The notes under the pieces are model-generated. The model made no database searches, was not told where the DNA came from, and saw nothing but the letters and a program-made list of their open reading frames with translations. Positions 19,001 through 29,685 of a DNA stretch of 64,000 nt are shown here, piece by piece (the stretch's first letter is position 1; each line of letters begins with the position of its first letter). This DNA is from Echinococcus granulosus (lineage: Eukaryota; Platyhelminthes; Cestoda; Cyclophyllidea; Taeniidae), in the NCBI RefSeq assembly GCF_000524195.1, contig NW_020170382.1:248018-312017 (forward strand), given 5' to 3'. The translations under genes and the position numbers were made by a program.

Positions 19001-22000
19001 TTATCAAACAACCCAATTTCTCTTGTTCCGGGTCCTATATATCGGTTGGTTGATCAAATAATTCCATGTTGTTCTCTGTATGGCTCTCTGCAGTGAAATT
19101 CTGTGACTTGAAAGAACTTGTCAAATGTACGCCACTGGTGGAATGGTCTATCGGTCTGGCACTCTCCACTTATTGAGGTCATCAATCCTCAACCCATATT
19201 TAGGAGTCACCGCCACATCACAAATTGTCACTGGAAGGTGGCGGATATGATTAGAACTTGGCCAGAGCTTTTGGACAACTTGTTTGTTTTGTATTTGGGC
19301 AAGATGCGGAATATTGTAGCAAAACGTACGACTAAGAAATGCTTTAAATAACTTAGATCTGCCAACGAGTCGCTCAAAAAGAGATGCATTGCATTTGGAA
19401 AGGCACTTTAGTCTCAACAGTGAAGATTGGGGGAGAGAAACGCCGTCTTAACTTTATGAAAAACAGAACCGACAGGACGTAAATGTTAGTTGGAACCAGA
19501 GGTAACTAGTGTTAGATGGTTTTGTATCAAAGCCCTATGGACGTGAAATTCTCTGCAAGTTGGCGTCTTAGTTAGGAAGGTATTAAAGACTGTGCTACTG
19601 ACAGCCTCAACGAGTAAAGTATTTTAGATGGCTTCCTACAACTAACTATTCTTTTATTTCAAAATCACTTGGTTACCTTTTATGATATTCCACTCGGACC
19701 ATTCTCTGGTGGTTCAAACAAATATTATGTGGGAGAATAAGTAGATGAAAATTCTTGTTCCATCAAAGAGACGACGCAGTACAGACAGCGTAAAGTGACA
19801 CATTAAATCATTTTGTTTTAATGGATCATCTAGCATTTAGCTTTAAACTGCTGTTCGGTGAAGATAACCTGGGATCCAAATTTGGTGCTCTCCGGATGGA
19901 CGCAACCAGGGATGAATATGCAAGTAGCTCGCTACTCCGGCAATGTTAGATTGGTCAAACAAAACCAAGACGATAGAAAATACATAAAGAGATTTTTTTG
20001 CCACAATAAATGATTGCTGGAATGAAATTTTTATCGGTTTTGCCTTTAATTGCTACGTGCTCCATTGACACCTATTTACGCAAATACATGAGCATAAAAA
20101 TAGACAACTTCGCGATTTAAAATCAGAATTTTCTGTGAAAGCCCATTAAAAGCACTCAGTTTTTGAAAAATCAAACCTTTGTCTTTTCCTTCCATTGGCG
20201 ATTCCGCTTTCTGCGGCTGAGGAGGGTGTTCTTGTTGGACGATTTTGTGCCCGCTGGGCAGCACTCTTATTTTCTGCTTTTCTTTCCTAAATAAATATAG
20301 TAATTTTAGGAACAGTAAATCATGGTGTTAAACAACTAATTACACTTCTTATAAGCCACCTTCCTAATTATATTTTAACACCGAGGGTCTCAGCTTTAAG
20401 TGTCAATCTAACCCAGCACTATTCCCGATTCTGTTCCTGATTCCTCCTTGTGGTGCGGGAAATTTGTAGTCTAGACTTATAGCACTGAGTAATTTTCTCT
20501 TTATAACACTCAAAATCACACAGAGTTTTCAAAACAATTATTAATGTGCTTGTGCTTTTAAAGCAAAACATGCGTGCAGTGCGTGCTGCCAACTGGTGTT
20601 GAATACTCACAGCAGTGTTGAGGAAGTGATGTATCCGACTATGAACAATCGGATACTTCAAAATCGCCGTTATACCTGGCCGTTCACTAAAGCAAATCCA
20701 CTTTAAGCACATAACACCGTGACAAATAACTTTAATGATTAGATTATCAAAACCAGGCATAGTATTTGCGATAACAGTAGTCAACTCTGTCCCCTACCCA
20801 AAATAGTGATAAACAATACTGACGCTTTATTAAATGATACCTAAATATTTTATTCAACTTTAGTCAATTTATACTATCATGGGATAATTCTGCTAAAAGT
20901 TAAAAGTTATGGAATTGGGCACATTGACGGCACTCACCGTGGATTTCGCTGAAACAGTCTGGCTATTAGGTTCCTAAGATCGTTACTAAACTTCGGCGAG
21001 ATGGGAGGGTACCGCCCACTATAGTTAAAGTAAATTTTGTGCAAAATTGCTTACCTTATGATTTTCAGAACTAGACTTTTGATATTACCTGCATCAAACT
21101 TTTCAGTAATAAAAATTGTAAAATTTACACACCGGATGCTTTAATGTTGTTAACTCATATAGTACACAGCCAAGGGCCCAAATGTCACTTTTGTTATTGT
21201 ATGGTTTATTTTCACAAATTTCTGGTGAAAGGTAATATGGAGTGCCAATGCACGTTCGGGCTAGATCAAGAGTTCCCTTTAAAATCTTTGCGATGCCAAA
21301 GTCGCCCAGTTTCACTCTCCCCTTACCCGTTAGGAAAACGTTCTAAAGTTACAGGCATTCGTTTGAGAAGACATTACCTGTGACTTGATGTCCCGATGGA
21401 GGATCATGTGATCATGTATGTGTTTAACAGCCAGGGCAATTTGTACAAACCAATCAAGAATCTAGTCAAATTAATGTTGAAATACCAACTCTTCTAAATA
21501 CCTCATGTTCTGAAAATAAAACTCCATTTTGAGAGTTTATTTTCGAATAAAGATCACCACCATCACAAAACTCCATAACAATATAGATTGCGTTGGATTC
21601 TTAAAGGATCTATTGTAGAGATATTGTCCTTACCTTCAAAAGAATGACAATATTTTACAATGTTCGGATGGTTCAATTTGGCAAGGACCGATATCTTAAA
21701 ATGACTATGCAAGATTGTGCACAAACCTCCTTTCTGGACTCCTCAATCTCTTTTGTTTTCATCTAAAAATGCAATTTTTATGAATTGTTATTTGGTTTAA
21801 GTTAAATGCAAATATAAATAGAGTTGAGGAATTTCGTATATTTATTGATGACAAGTATTACGACTCGTGCACTTGGTGTTTTGGTTGCCTAAAACCAAAA
21901 TAAGGACACATATAGTTGTAGCGATTTGTTTTTAACTGTAGTTGTTTGTCGGTGGCGATGGTAGTTTTATAATTATTTGGCGCACAATGGCTTATGCTAA

Positions 22001-22460
22001 GACCGTATACTAGTTCTGAAACACCAGCCCTAACAATACGCCCAAAATAAATAAAAAAAGCTCCAACAGAAAATTTTTTGTAAAATAAATTAAACAATAT
22101 TATTTTGTAAATGGCACTGTGCACAACCAAAGACTGGCTACTTTTTAAGTAGCAGATTCATCTAGGCTAGGGTAATTTAAACATGGGTACTACAGTAGTG
22201 AGATCAATAATAGTCACACCCCTCTCCTTTAACATTATGTAGGAAATATTCGATCACACTCCCCAATAAGAAAATTATGCACTACTAGATACCCATTGCT
22301 ACATGACGACAACTGTTTTTAATGAATGGAAGGCCAATCTTACCCCTGAGATTCCAATTTCTTTAATGACTTTCAGTGACCTCGATTTCTTACTACTTGC
22401 TAGCCAGGCAACACCAAAGGCCCCCTCACCGATCTTCCGAATCTTTTCATACTGTTCCAT
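7099..22460 (-). CDS. NEK1: NIMA-related serine/threonine kinase, NEK1 type
   Basis: Exons in coding order: 22344-22460, 21727-21762, 21634-21694, 21502-21599, 21378-21461, 21133-21342, 21055-21098, 20938-21018, 20611-20686, 20177-20286, 18764-18923, 16783-16975, 14874-15045, 13787-13936, 12686-12900, 12295-12485, 10191-10453, 9540-9877, 7099-7239. Phases agree throughout except the 12295/10453 join, where a small exon of length 3n+2 is probably missing. Kinase domain: Gly-loop GEGAFG, VIK lysine, alpha-C ESRKE, HRDIKSQN (split by an intron), [12 protein letters not shown] activation segment and [13 protein letters not shown]. The NEK1-specific tail matches in order: [42 protein letters not shown], and the C-terminal end [11 protein letters not shown] (human LVMADGAY). 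About 915 residues against ~1260 in human. Family role: cilia, DNA-damage response and cell cycle. Exons 10-12 and 17 are less certain than the kinase and C-terminus. Confidence 0.88.
7240..9539 (-). other. Last intron of NEK1 (2.3 kb)
   Basis: It separates the [15 protein letters not shown] exon from the terminal 47-codon exon. Donor GTTGGT and acceptor CTCTTCAG keep frame. No other coding segment is supported. Short ORFs inside (7203-7478, 7468-7650, 7785-8036, 9410-9679) have no domain and most share sequence with the flanking exons in other frames. Confidence 0.6.
9950..10050 (+). repeat. Short dispersed repeat, copy A
   Basis: Contains CATGCCCATGGCCT, then a TTTCCTACACC stretch and TGGCTTATTACGACTTTGAA. 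The same order of blocks recurs near 23410-23485, and the TATTACGACTTT core recurs at 10600-10620. It lies in the NEK1 intron between 9878 and 10190. The class (SINE fragment, MITE or satellite monomer) cannot be told. Confidence 0.45.
10540..10625 (+). repeat. Short dispersed repeat, copy B
   Basis: Contains ATGACTTATTACGACTTTAA with looser similarity upstream to copies A and C. Two copies within 600 bp of each other in one NEK1 intron region suggest local duplication or insertion preference. Confidence 0.4.
10681..10700. repeat. Dispersed palindrome, copy 1
   Basis: GCGTCACACATATGTGACAC, a near-perfect inverted repeat with core TCACACATATGTGA. Related copies lie at 15177, 35648, 36631 and 61893. 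This one is in a NEK1 intron. Its left flank (TTACCAGCGTCAC) matches the reverse complement of the right flank of the 36631 copy, so the shared unit is longer than the palindrome. Confidence 0.55.
15046..20176 (-). other. Central introns of NEK1
   Basis: Between the exons at 14874-15045, 16783-16975, 18764-18923 and 20177-20286 lie three introns of 1.3-1.8 kb. They contain open frames (16083-16394, 17085-17342, 17620-17868, 18149-18595) on the gene's own strand. They are not needed for phase and do not resemble NEK1, so I leave them out of the model. The segment near 17250-17350 has an acceptor-like TTTAG and could be a lineage-specific or alternative exon. Confidence 0.45.
15177..15198. repeat. 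Dispersed palindrome, copy 2
   Basis: Imperfect palindrome around TGTCACAAATACGTGACATG. The bases after it (GTATTCTTAA) resemble those after the 35648 copy (GTGCTCTTCA), again pointing to a longer repeat. Located just outside the NEK1 exon at 14874-15045. Confidence 0.5.
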
Positions 22461-23027
22461 CGTTTACATCGGAGCCTTTTAAACCGCGCACATTCGATGT
22501 AAACACCAACTGTTGGTAAAAGGTCGCCGGCATTGATTTAAAGTTAACAATTAAACCCTATCGTCAGTGCACTCTATGAGCCTAACAAGACCTTGCTTAA
22601 TTTTTTTCTCTATATAATTTTTTGAGCTAGCCTAATATCTGCTCGTGTAATGAAGGGATCCCTCAGATATGCTACATTAAAAAAGGTTAAAATTCGATTC
22701 ACTTTCACAAAGATTCCATAAAACACTTGACTTCCTAATACCCATTAACAAAAACTGGTTAGTGCTTTTAAGAATATATGCGAAATAGCCTATGCAAGGA
22801 TGTAAAAAAACAAATATTTAAATCCGTGACACGAGAGCTGTTCATGCGACCCAAACTCTCACTTTTGACCCACTGAGGCCCAACTCCCGAGCCAACCACA
22901 CACCCGACGCAGTTACCATCACCGGACCCGTCTCCGAAGTCCGGTACGCCACCCAGATCGACGAAGCCACAGTAGCAAGTAAGAATGCAGTTTATTGTCA
23001 AATATCTTAGACAATAACAAGTAGAAC
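22461..23027. other. Spacer between NEK1 start and STRIP1 end
   Basis: 567 bp between the ATG of the NEK1-like gene and the stop codon of the next gene on the same strand. It should hold the NEK1 promoter and 5' UTR and the STRIP1 3' UTR. No coding exon is seen. Confidence 0.5.
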
Positions 23028-26000
23028 CTACACAGCGTTGGCAATGGGGTCATTCAGAATTACTCGATCCCAGTTGATGGGGGTGGAGAAGACCTCCTCC
23101 TCTAACCACCGCTCGTAGTTTCGCTTGAACCCGATGGGGAGTTCCATCGGCTGGTTTAGCACGGAGGCCAGATGATTGTCCACCGGGTGGAAATCCGGCT
23201 CAAGGCAGTCGCTATAGTAGCGACGCTGGTGGAATTGTTCAATGCACGAGCGCAGAGTACACTCCTCCATTTGCGAGTCCCATGGCCGCGTCTCGATTTC
23301 TAGGGTGGAACGGAGACCTCGTGAGTTACACCATACTCGCATCCATGTTTAGCTAACTGCGCGGGGTTAGTCTCCATAGTTTGTACTTCCACTTGGTCTG
23401 CTGCACAACCACCTGGACATGCCTGTGGCCTCTCAGCTTCCTCCACACTTGTATGACCTATTACAACTTTAAGTGAGACTCAGAGCGTTGCATAAAATCC
23501 GAGAGGGACGTAACCAGGACCTACCTGTAGAATGACTGCCCAAGAATGGGAAATAATGACTTTTACTATTCCAACGTTAAAGGTCGGAATTTCACAGTTC
23601 AAATGACTAATTACTAGTAGGGCTGAAAACGTGTGAATAAATATGCCATGGGAAAGTGACTAAGACCTTTAGCATGCAATGCAATGATTTACACGGCAAA
23701 GCTAGGCTCAGCGGTCTGCCTGCACAAATTCTCCTTCTCCGGTGACGAGCCTCAAGCACCGTTAGGACTCGAAGTCACAATCCAGTGAGCTTTAAAAGTA
23801 CGAAAGCATTAGCCGAATTAGGCTAACACTGGGCTATAATGGACTGAAGGATAAAAGCTGGTCGACCAGTTGAAAAATGACGCAGATTTTACACTAGACA
23901 CATGCATATTCAGCTTTACCCTTTATTACCCCTCGCCACTTGAAAAGAAGTTAATTAACTACCAATGGAAAGAAATTCCAATTCACGATGCCACTTCTAC
24001 ATTATCTCCGGGTGTTTCATTCCCGCGTCCAATCCCCCAACTATTCCGTTTACGAAGAATGAAATTGCCTTTGGGACATCTAAGTCTTTGCACACCTTTA
24101 GCTTTGCCTAAGCACTCTGCAGTGAGAATAGAGGCGGATTCCATGCACCTGTGCGGAAGCCTTAATTAGTGTGAAAACGGGTGGCTAAAGCATGAAGGGG
24201 TGGCGCGACGTACCGTTTCCATAGGCCCAGTCATCCGTGAGACGATGGCGAACCTTTTGGTAGATGGCTGACATGACAGACATGTTGTTCTTGCGCCATT
24301 GTCGGCCAAAGTAACGGCTCTGGAGTTTGAGGAGCTTCAGCACATATAACTGCAGCATGGAGTGACGCACACGCAGTGCACGTTTTAGGATGGGAGAGGA
24401 CTTGAAGGCCACCAGCATCTGGAAGGATGGAATGGTAGCCAATACCAGAACACCATACATACCTGTGGGGATAAAATGCAATCTGTGTCTGTTCTAAAGA
24501 AACATTGAGTTTGTATAGGCCTCTTAAAATGCTCTTCAATCTGTCATTGCAATGTGCTAGTGCCAACGTTTAGCAGTCAACCTTCAAACCATGCTTCAAT
24601 ACCGTTTCCACAAAGAACCATATTCTATGGATGCGGACGAGATTCAAGAAGGGTTATTTGGGAGTCGAGATCCAAGGAATACGTGAGTCACAGCAATTGC
24701 TTCCGACTAGCCTTTTGCGTTCCTCGATCATTTCAAAGTATATTTTCTTCATCAATCAAAGTATCTTCGTGACATATACAACATTAAAACCAAATTTCTC
24801 GTCCCGGTTTGTTACCTATGTATCGCTGAAATCTTTTAAAATAACATTAATCCTAAACCCAAGAAAAAGTGCCACTAAAAACGTAGTAATGGTGGAGTTC
24901 TCGCTATTAGTTGGGGCCAAATCAAATCCATCAAACTGTGTTGCATGGGTGATACATTCTTTGCACCTCTTAGACAATTTGACAAAGTAAAACTGCCTAT
25001 TAGTGATGACATAATAAATAAAACGTTTTACAGCAGCAAATCATCACTGTTCAATGACCTCCAAAATCCCAAAGAAAATGGTATGATTCCTTTTTCAAAA
25101 GTGGTTCTCGATCACATCAACAAGAACTGCATTTACTTGCATCGCATTTGCGCACCATGAAACAACCAAATTTGCGTGCACACTGCCTATCGTTGATGCC
25201 AAGTTCAGTAAAGGGTAGATTAACTCACCAGGGTTCGAGAATGTTTCCACTTGGTCAGCATGTTCAAGATTCGGAGCAGATTGATACAGGAAAACATGTT
25301 GCGCCAACAGCAGGGAGACCAGTCACTGTTCTGAAGGCGTGTAGAAGAATGCACTCAGTCGACGGTTAAATAAACTACTAAATCAACCCCATCTTCCACC
25401 CCTCCCCCCCCAATTACTCCTCGACCTAAAATAAACGCAGGGATAAAACAGTCTTCACATTTATGGGGCGACAACACGAAAAGTAGCTTTTGCAGAGGTA
25501 CAAGGGGAGTCAAAGTTGCGCCATGCCGCACTTCAATAAATACTGGGATGAAAGGGGTACCTTTAAACACGAATCCCTTTGTTCCCACATTGGTAGATCA
25601 AAGTAACAAGTGGCCGACCAAAGCTCAAATGAATTTTGAATAAAAAAGTGAGAAAAAAGACATGCAAAGCTAGTGACGAGAACTAAACAAAGCTTACAAA
25701 AAGTTAATGCATTACGACCCTCCCACCATCAGGTAGCACAGTTGTATTAAATCACTAAAATAGTTTGATTTTAACAAAAACAGCGGGATTTGATGTTGTT
25801 ACAGAGCAAGCACTTACCAGCATTTCAGGCGTCAACTGTGAAACCTCTCCAATGACACGAGCAGGGAAATCCAGACAGGAGATACTAAGAGTGCCATGAA
25901 GCTCAAGCCCCAAACACATACCTATTTTTAGCCTGTACATAGAGTAAGGTATTCTGGTTGAAGAACTTCAGGACCAGTGGGATGCAATTGGCGACAACAA

Positions 26001-28786
26001 GGAGTTGCGAGATGTACTCGAATTGGTAGATGTGATTCAACTTGAAGTGCTTCAGCAGTAGCAGCAGAAGACCCGAGATGGCTTTCACAATAATCTCGCG
26101 GTGCCGATTCACATCGTAATTCATTATCAACGTCTGCAATTGACTATCCCTAGAAGGGGTGACAATAAATTGAAGATGAACTTACGGTGCTTCAAGAGGA
26201 GTTATTTCGGCCAAGATGTTGATAGGCTCAGTTTTTGTACGCGAGGTGGGTGCGGAAGCCAGCAAAACTTTTAGTATTGCGATCTGGAAGGAGGGCAAAA
26301 GGGACGAATGAACCGCTACGGAGACCGTGCAAAAGACTAATGCAATTAATGCAAAAATGTGAATGGTAGCAGAGTAGAAAATTCGAAAGTGATTTACTTA
26401 CCACGTACTGCGGCAAAAGGGGAAGCATTGCAACGTACAAACGCTCCGTTGGAGTGTCGGGGACATTTTCTTTTCCCTTAAGTAAATCAGAAGGTTTAGG
26501 CAAGCCAGTCTACTAATTTATAGGACACGTCATGAAATATCATCTAGCATAGCAAAAAAGAACCACTTTAGGAGGACATCCATCAGGGTTGCCTAGTGGT
26601 CACACTTTTGAACGTTATGGTAAGTTTAAAAGGTGTGACAAACTATTTGGAGATTGTTGGAGGGAATAGCAAAAACACGGTATTCTTTTAAAAAAACAAG
26701 GCAAATTTTTTCAGCCAATCAACTTAATGATTTTCCGAATCGAAAGTTAGCAGCAAAATTGCAAATACAGCATGGTAAATTAGTCATGGGGTTTCAGGAA
26801 GAAAACATAGACCAGAATTACCAGGAGAAGGGGATACTTGGCGAAATCCGCCTCCCGTTTGATTTGAACTTCACCGAGTGACGTATAATGGTACTTCTTT
26901 AGCACCTTGACAGCTTCATGAATCGGTTCGGGCAGTCCATACAACGTGGTGGTATCGTTTGCCACCCGTAACCCAATAAACTTTTGCCTCGCACTGTCTA
27001 GAAAATTCTAAGCAAACACAACAATTGCATGGGTTCGGTCTTACACCTCGAACAAGGCAAAAATACCGACCACACCACTCACCTCAATATCGCTGGTGCG
27101 AACCTTCGGCCTCCAAGGCAAAACCTTCACATCGGCAAGAGAGTTCATGATGCCTGTAATGAGCTGCTGGGAGAGGATGGAATGCGAAAACTGAGGATTC
27201 GAGCTGATCGATGTCTGATCAGTTCCGTCCACATTATTTGCCGGTGAACCAGGCCGTGGGGTGGCGCTACCAAGAGCTACACTCTCTTCCACTACTCCCC
27301 CGCTACCACTGCTGTCAGACTTGGAGAGATTAAAGGTGATATTCCACCGACGCTGCATCTGGCGCTGGTTCAATTGTTGCTGGGCTATTTGTTGCTGGAC
27401 AGCCAAGCGGCCGCCGGCTAGACTTCCCTGATGGGGACCCTGAGTTCCCTGTCCAATCGCAGAATGGCGATTGTTAGGACGTACTGGTCGATTAAGGAGA
27501 TTGTCTGCAGGATTTGCCGGTGGGCTATTGGCCCGGATTCGACGGATGACCATATGAGTGTCCTCGTGCAGTTCAGGCAGATTGGCCAGACGACGATCAC
27601 GATTTTTTCGCTCAAAGAGACTCGAAAGTGGACCCAATGTGAGCTAGAGAAGAGCAGACATCAACGAAAATAAAAAACGGATACATACCAGGATGGTTTT
27701 CCAAAGAAGAAGAATGGTTTTCTTCATGGGAAAGTGGGGCGCGAGTCCACTACAGAACCGATGCACCATTCCGAAGAGGACGATGGCTAGACAACTACCG
27801 TTGTTTATAGGTGCACCTGCGAGTATTCGACGTGGGGTGAATTGTGTAATCAAACATACCCAGTTCCTCAATGAGCTGTTCTCGTAATTTGGCTGTGTGC
27901 TCTACTGAGGAGAACAGTTGAGGCTTCGCCATTGTTGCAGTTAAGGTGGAAATGGATCTATTAACATTTGCTGATTGACATCCGTCACGAACAGTCTCAA
28001 CAATGGTGTAAATTATGGATAAAACTACGCGAATATTTGCACTATTTAGCAACGTCACTGATTGTTTCTTAGCTGCATCACCGTTAGCATCAGGATCAGG
28101 AGTCGCCGTGCTCAAATTCCTTGCCCAATCTCTACAATTGAACAAGATGATGACATAGAAGATAATGCATAGAGGAAAGGAATGAAAGGCCTCCAACTCA
28201 CTCGTAACGAATCTCCAATAGGAGTAGCGATAGCACTGAAGATAAAACACCACACTCAATACAGAGGTAGACATTTCTTCTAGCCCAAGTTATCTGGTCC
28301 TCTTCCAGATCACACTCCTTAAACACACCCTGAAGCAGGTAGAGGAGTGAACGAGCAGCTTTAATGCGACTATCCTTGTCGGACGACTCAAGAACATCGA
28401 GCAATTTGTTCACATAACCACGGCGAGTTTTGTCATCAATATCAACCCACTTGCCGACACCTAAGTGAAGACATCAATGGTTGGTAGAACAAAAATACCA
28501 AGGCACTGAAAGGATTTAACGAAAGTTTGACACACCTTGGAAAGTTTCTGTGAATGCGTGAGCATTTTCTATGAATTCGTTTTCCTCTGAATAACTGTAC
28601 AGCTCTAATCGTCTTCAGATTAGTGGGGACCAGAGTGTATACCGGATATTTCAACACCGTATTCATCCGCATCATTGTAGGTAAAGTCGATATCATTATT
28701 TTGCTCATCAAAGCCCTGCACAGTAGAAATAAAAAGAGACTAACTTGTTCATCTCTCTTCTCTTCATCATCAACCGATTCCTCCAT
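23028..28786 (-). CDS. STRIP1: Striatin-interacting protein (STRIP1/2, FAM40), 15 exons
   Basis: Exons in coding order: 28745-28786, 28643-28715, 28536-28604, 28202-28460, 27860-28131, 27689-27816, 27083-27643, 26822-27007, 26402-26509, 26186-26283, 25922-26143, 25818-25884, 25229-25330, 24214-24418, 23028-23299. All phases agree: 887 residues (human ~837). It is the core scaffold of the STRIPAK PP2A-kinase complex, acting in Hippo signalling, cytoskeleton and cell shape. Seen: N-terminal N1221/Far11 region ([26 protein letters not shown], shown here only as a landmark of its start; [20 protein letters not shown]), a Gln/Asn/Ser-rich linker of ~110 residues in the 561-nt exon, then the DUF3402 region ([67 protein letters not shown], YLGRQWRKxN-like [37 protein letters not shown]). 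The C-terminus extends ~10 residues past the usual end. Human STRIP1 and STRIP2 cannot be told apart for an invertebrate copy. Confidence 0.94.
23405..23485 (+). repeat. Short dispersed repeat, copy C
   Basis: CATGCCTGTGGCCTCTCAGC, then CTTCCTCCAC and ATGACCTATTACAACTTTAA in the same order as copy A, with a shorter spacer. It sits in the last intron of the STRIP1-like gene. Confidence 0.45.
28716..28744 (-). other. 29-nt intron of STRIP1
   Basis: GTTAGT donor and TGTGCAG acceptor, with a pyrimidine-rich middle. Its length is not a multiple of three, and removing it joins EEKRDEQ to [11 protein letters not shown] in frame with the rest of the protein. This is the shortest intron in the window and near the physical minimum reported for animals. 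Confidence 0.8.
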
Positions 28787-29685
28787 CTTCAGGCTTAGTA
28801 AGCAAGTAAGCAGATTTAACCCGAGTATGCACCATTCTACTTGTGAATAGATTTTATTGCGATTGTTTATTTTCAGGCAGAACTTTTGAGAAAAACTTAA
28901 AAAAGCAAATACGGGGAATATTCAATGACTGTAAAACAGCGGGAATGCAAAAAGTGGCCTTGGATCAAAAAACAATTTGAAGAAGTAACACAGAATCGGA
29001 GTAGCGACAAAGTGCTGCAGAGGAGTTGTTTCTTGCACATGTACATTAACCGAAGGTGACACACAACCATATTTAGGTGCAAAAACAAGCCAGAGCGCAT
29101 AGGTTCAGCCCCTAAGCTTACAGTTACATATCATTCCAAATCGTGTTCATCAACTCGGTCGAAGCTAAACGCTCTAATCTACTGGATTATTCAAAGAACA
29201 GGAGAAGTGAACTAAATCCGCAAATAAAGGTCGGTTTAGAGGCTTAAATTAGACATGTTGCAAACATACTTTATCTAGATACATTTGTACGTATAATTTC
29301 ATCATAACGTAGTCAAAGTCAATTGGAATAGCCTTGTTTGCTGCATCGCTATACATGGAAAGATTACAAGTAAAATTTTGTTTCCACAGAAATTTTTTGC
29401 GAATTTTGCTATGTTACAGAGTGTTTGACTTTTTTGTGTTAACGTATAATGTTTTGATATTGCTGACAGTTGTTCCACATCATTTTTGGAAAGCGATTGT
29501 TTAGACAAACCGGTTTTAATATTCACTGAAGGACGTTCAGACGATAGATCTCTGTTTGATTTTGCTGCGCTGCGGGATTTCTGGTGTGTTTACTTGATTT
29601 TTTATCTTCATGCCAAGTTTTTTTTAGTTATTTCAATTTTTCTATTTCCTTTTAGTTCCGTAAATGTTTTAAACTCGTGGTAACT
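28787..29685. other. Divergent upstream region STRIP1 / trihelix gene
   Basis: About 900 bp between two start codons facing away from each other; probably holds both promoters. A TTTTAG about 30 bp before the 29686 ATG could be the end of an intron in the 5' UTR of the trihelix gene. No coding exon is supported. Confidence 0.45.
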
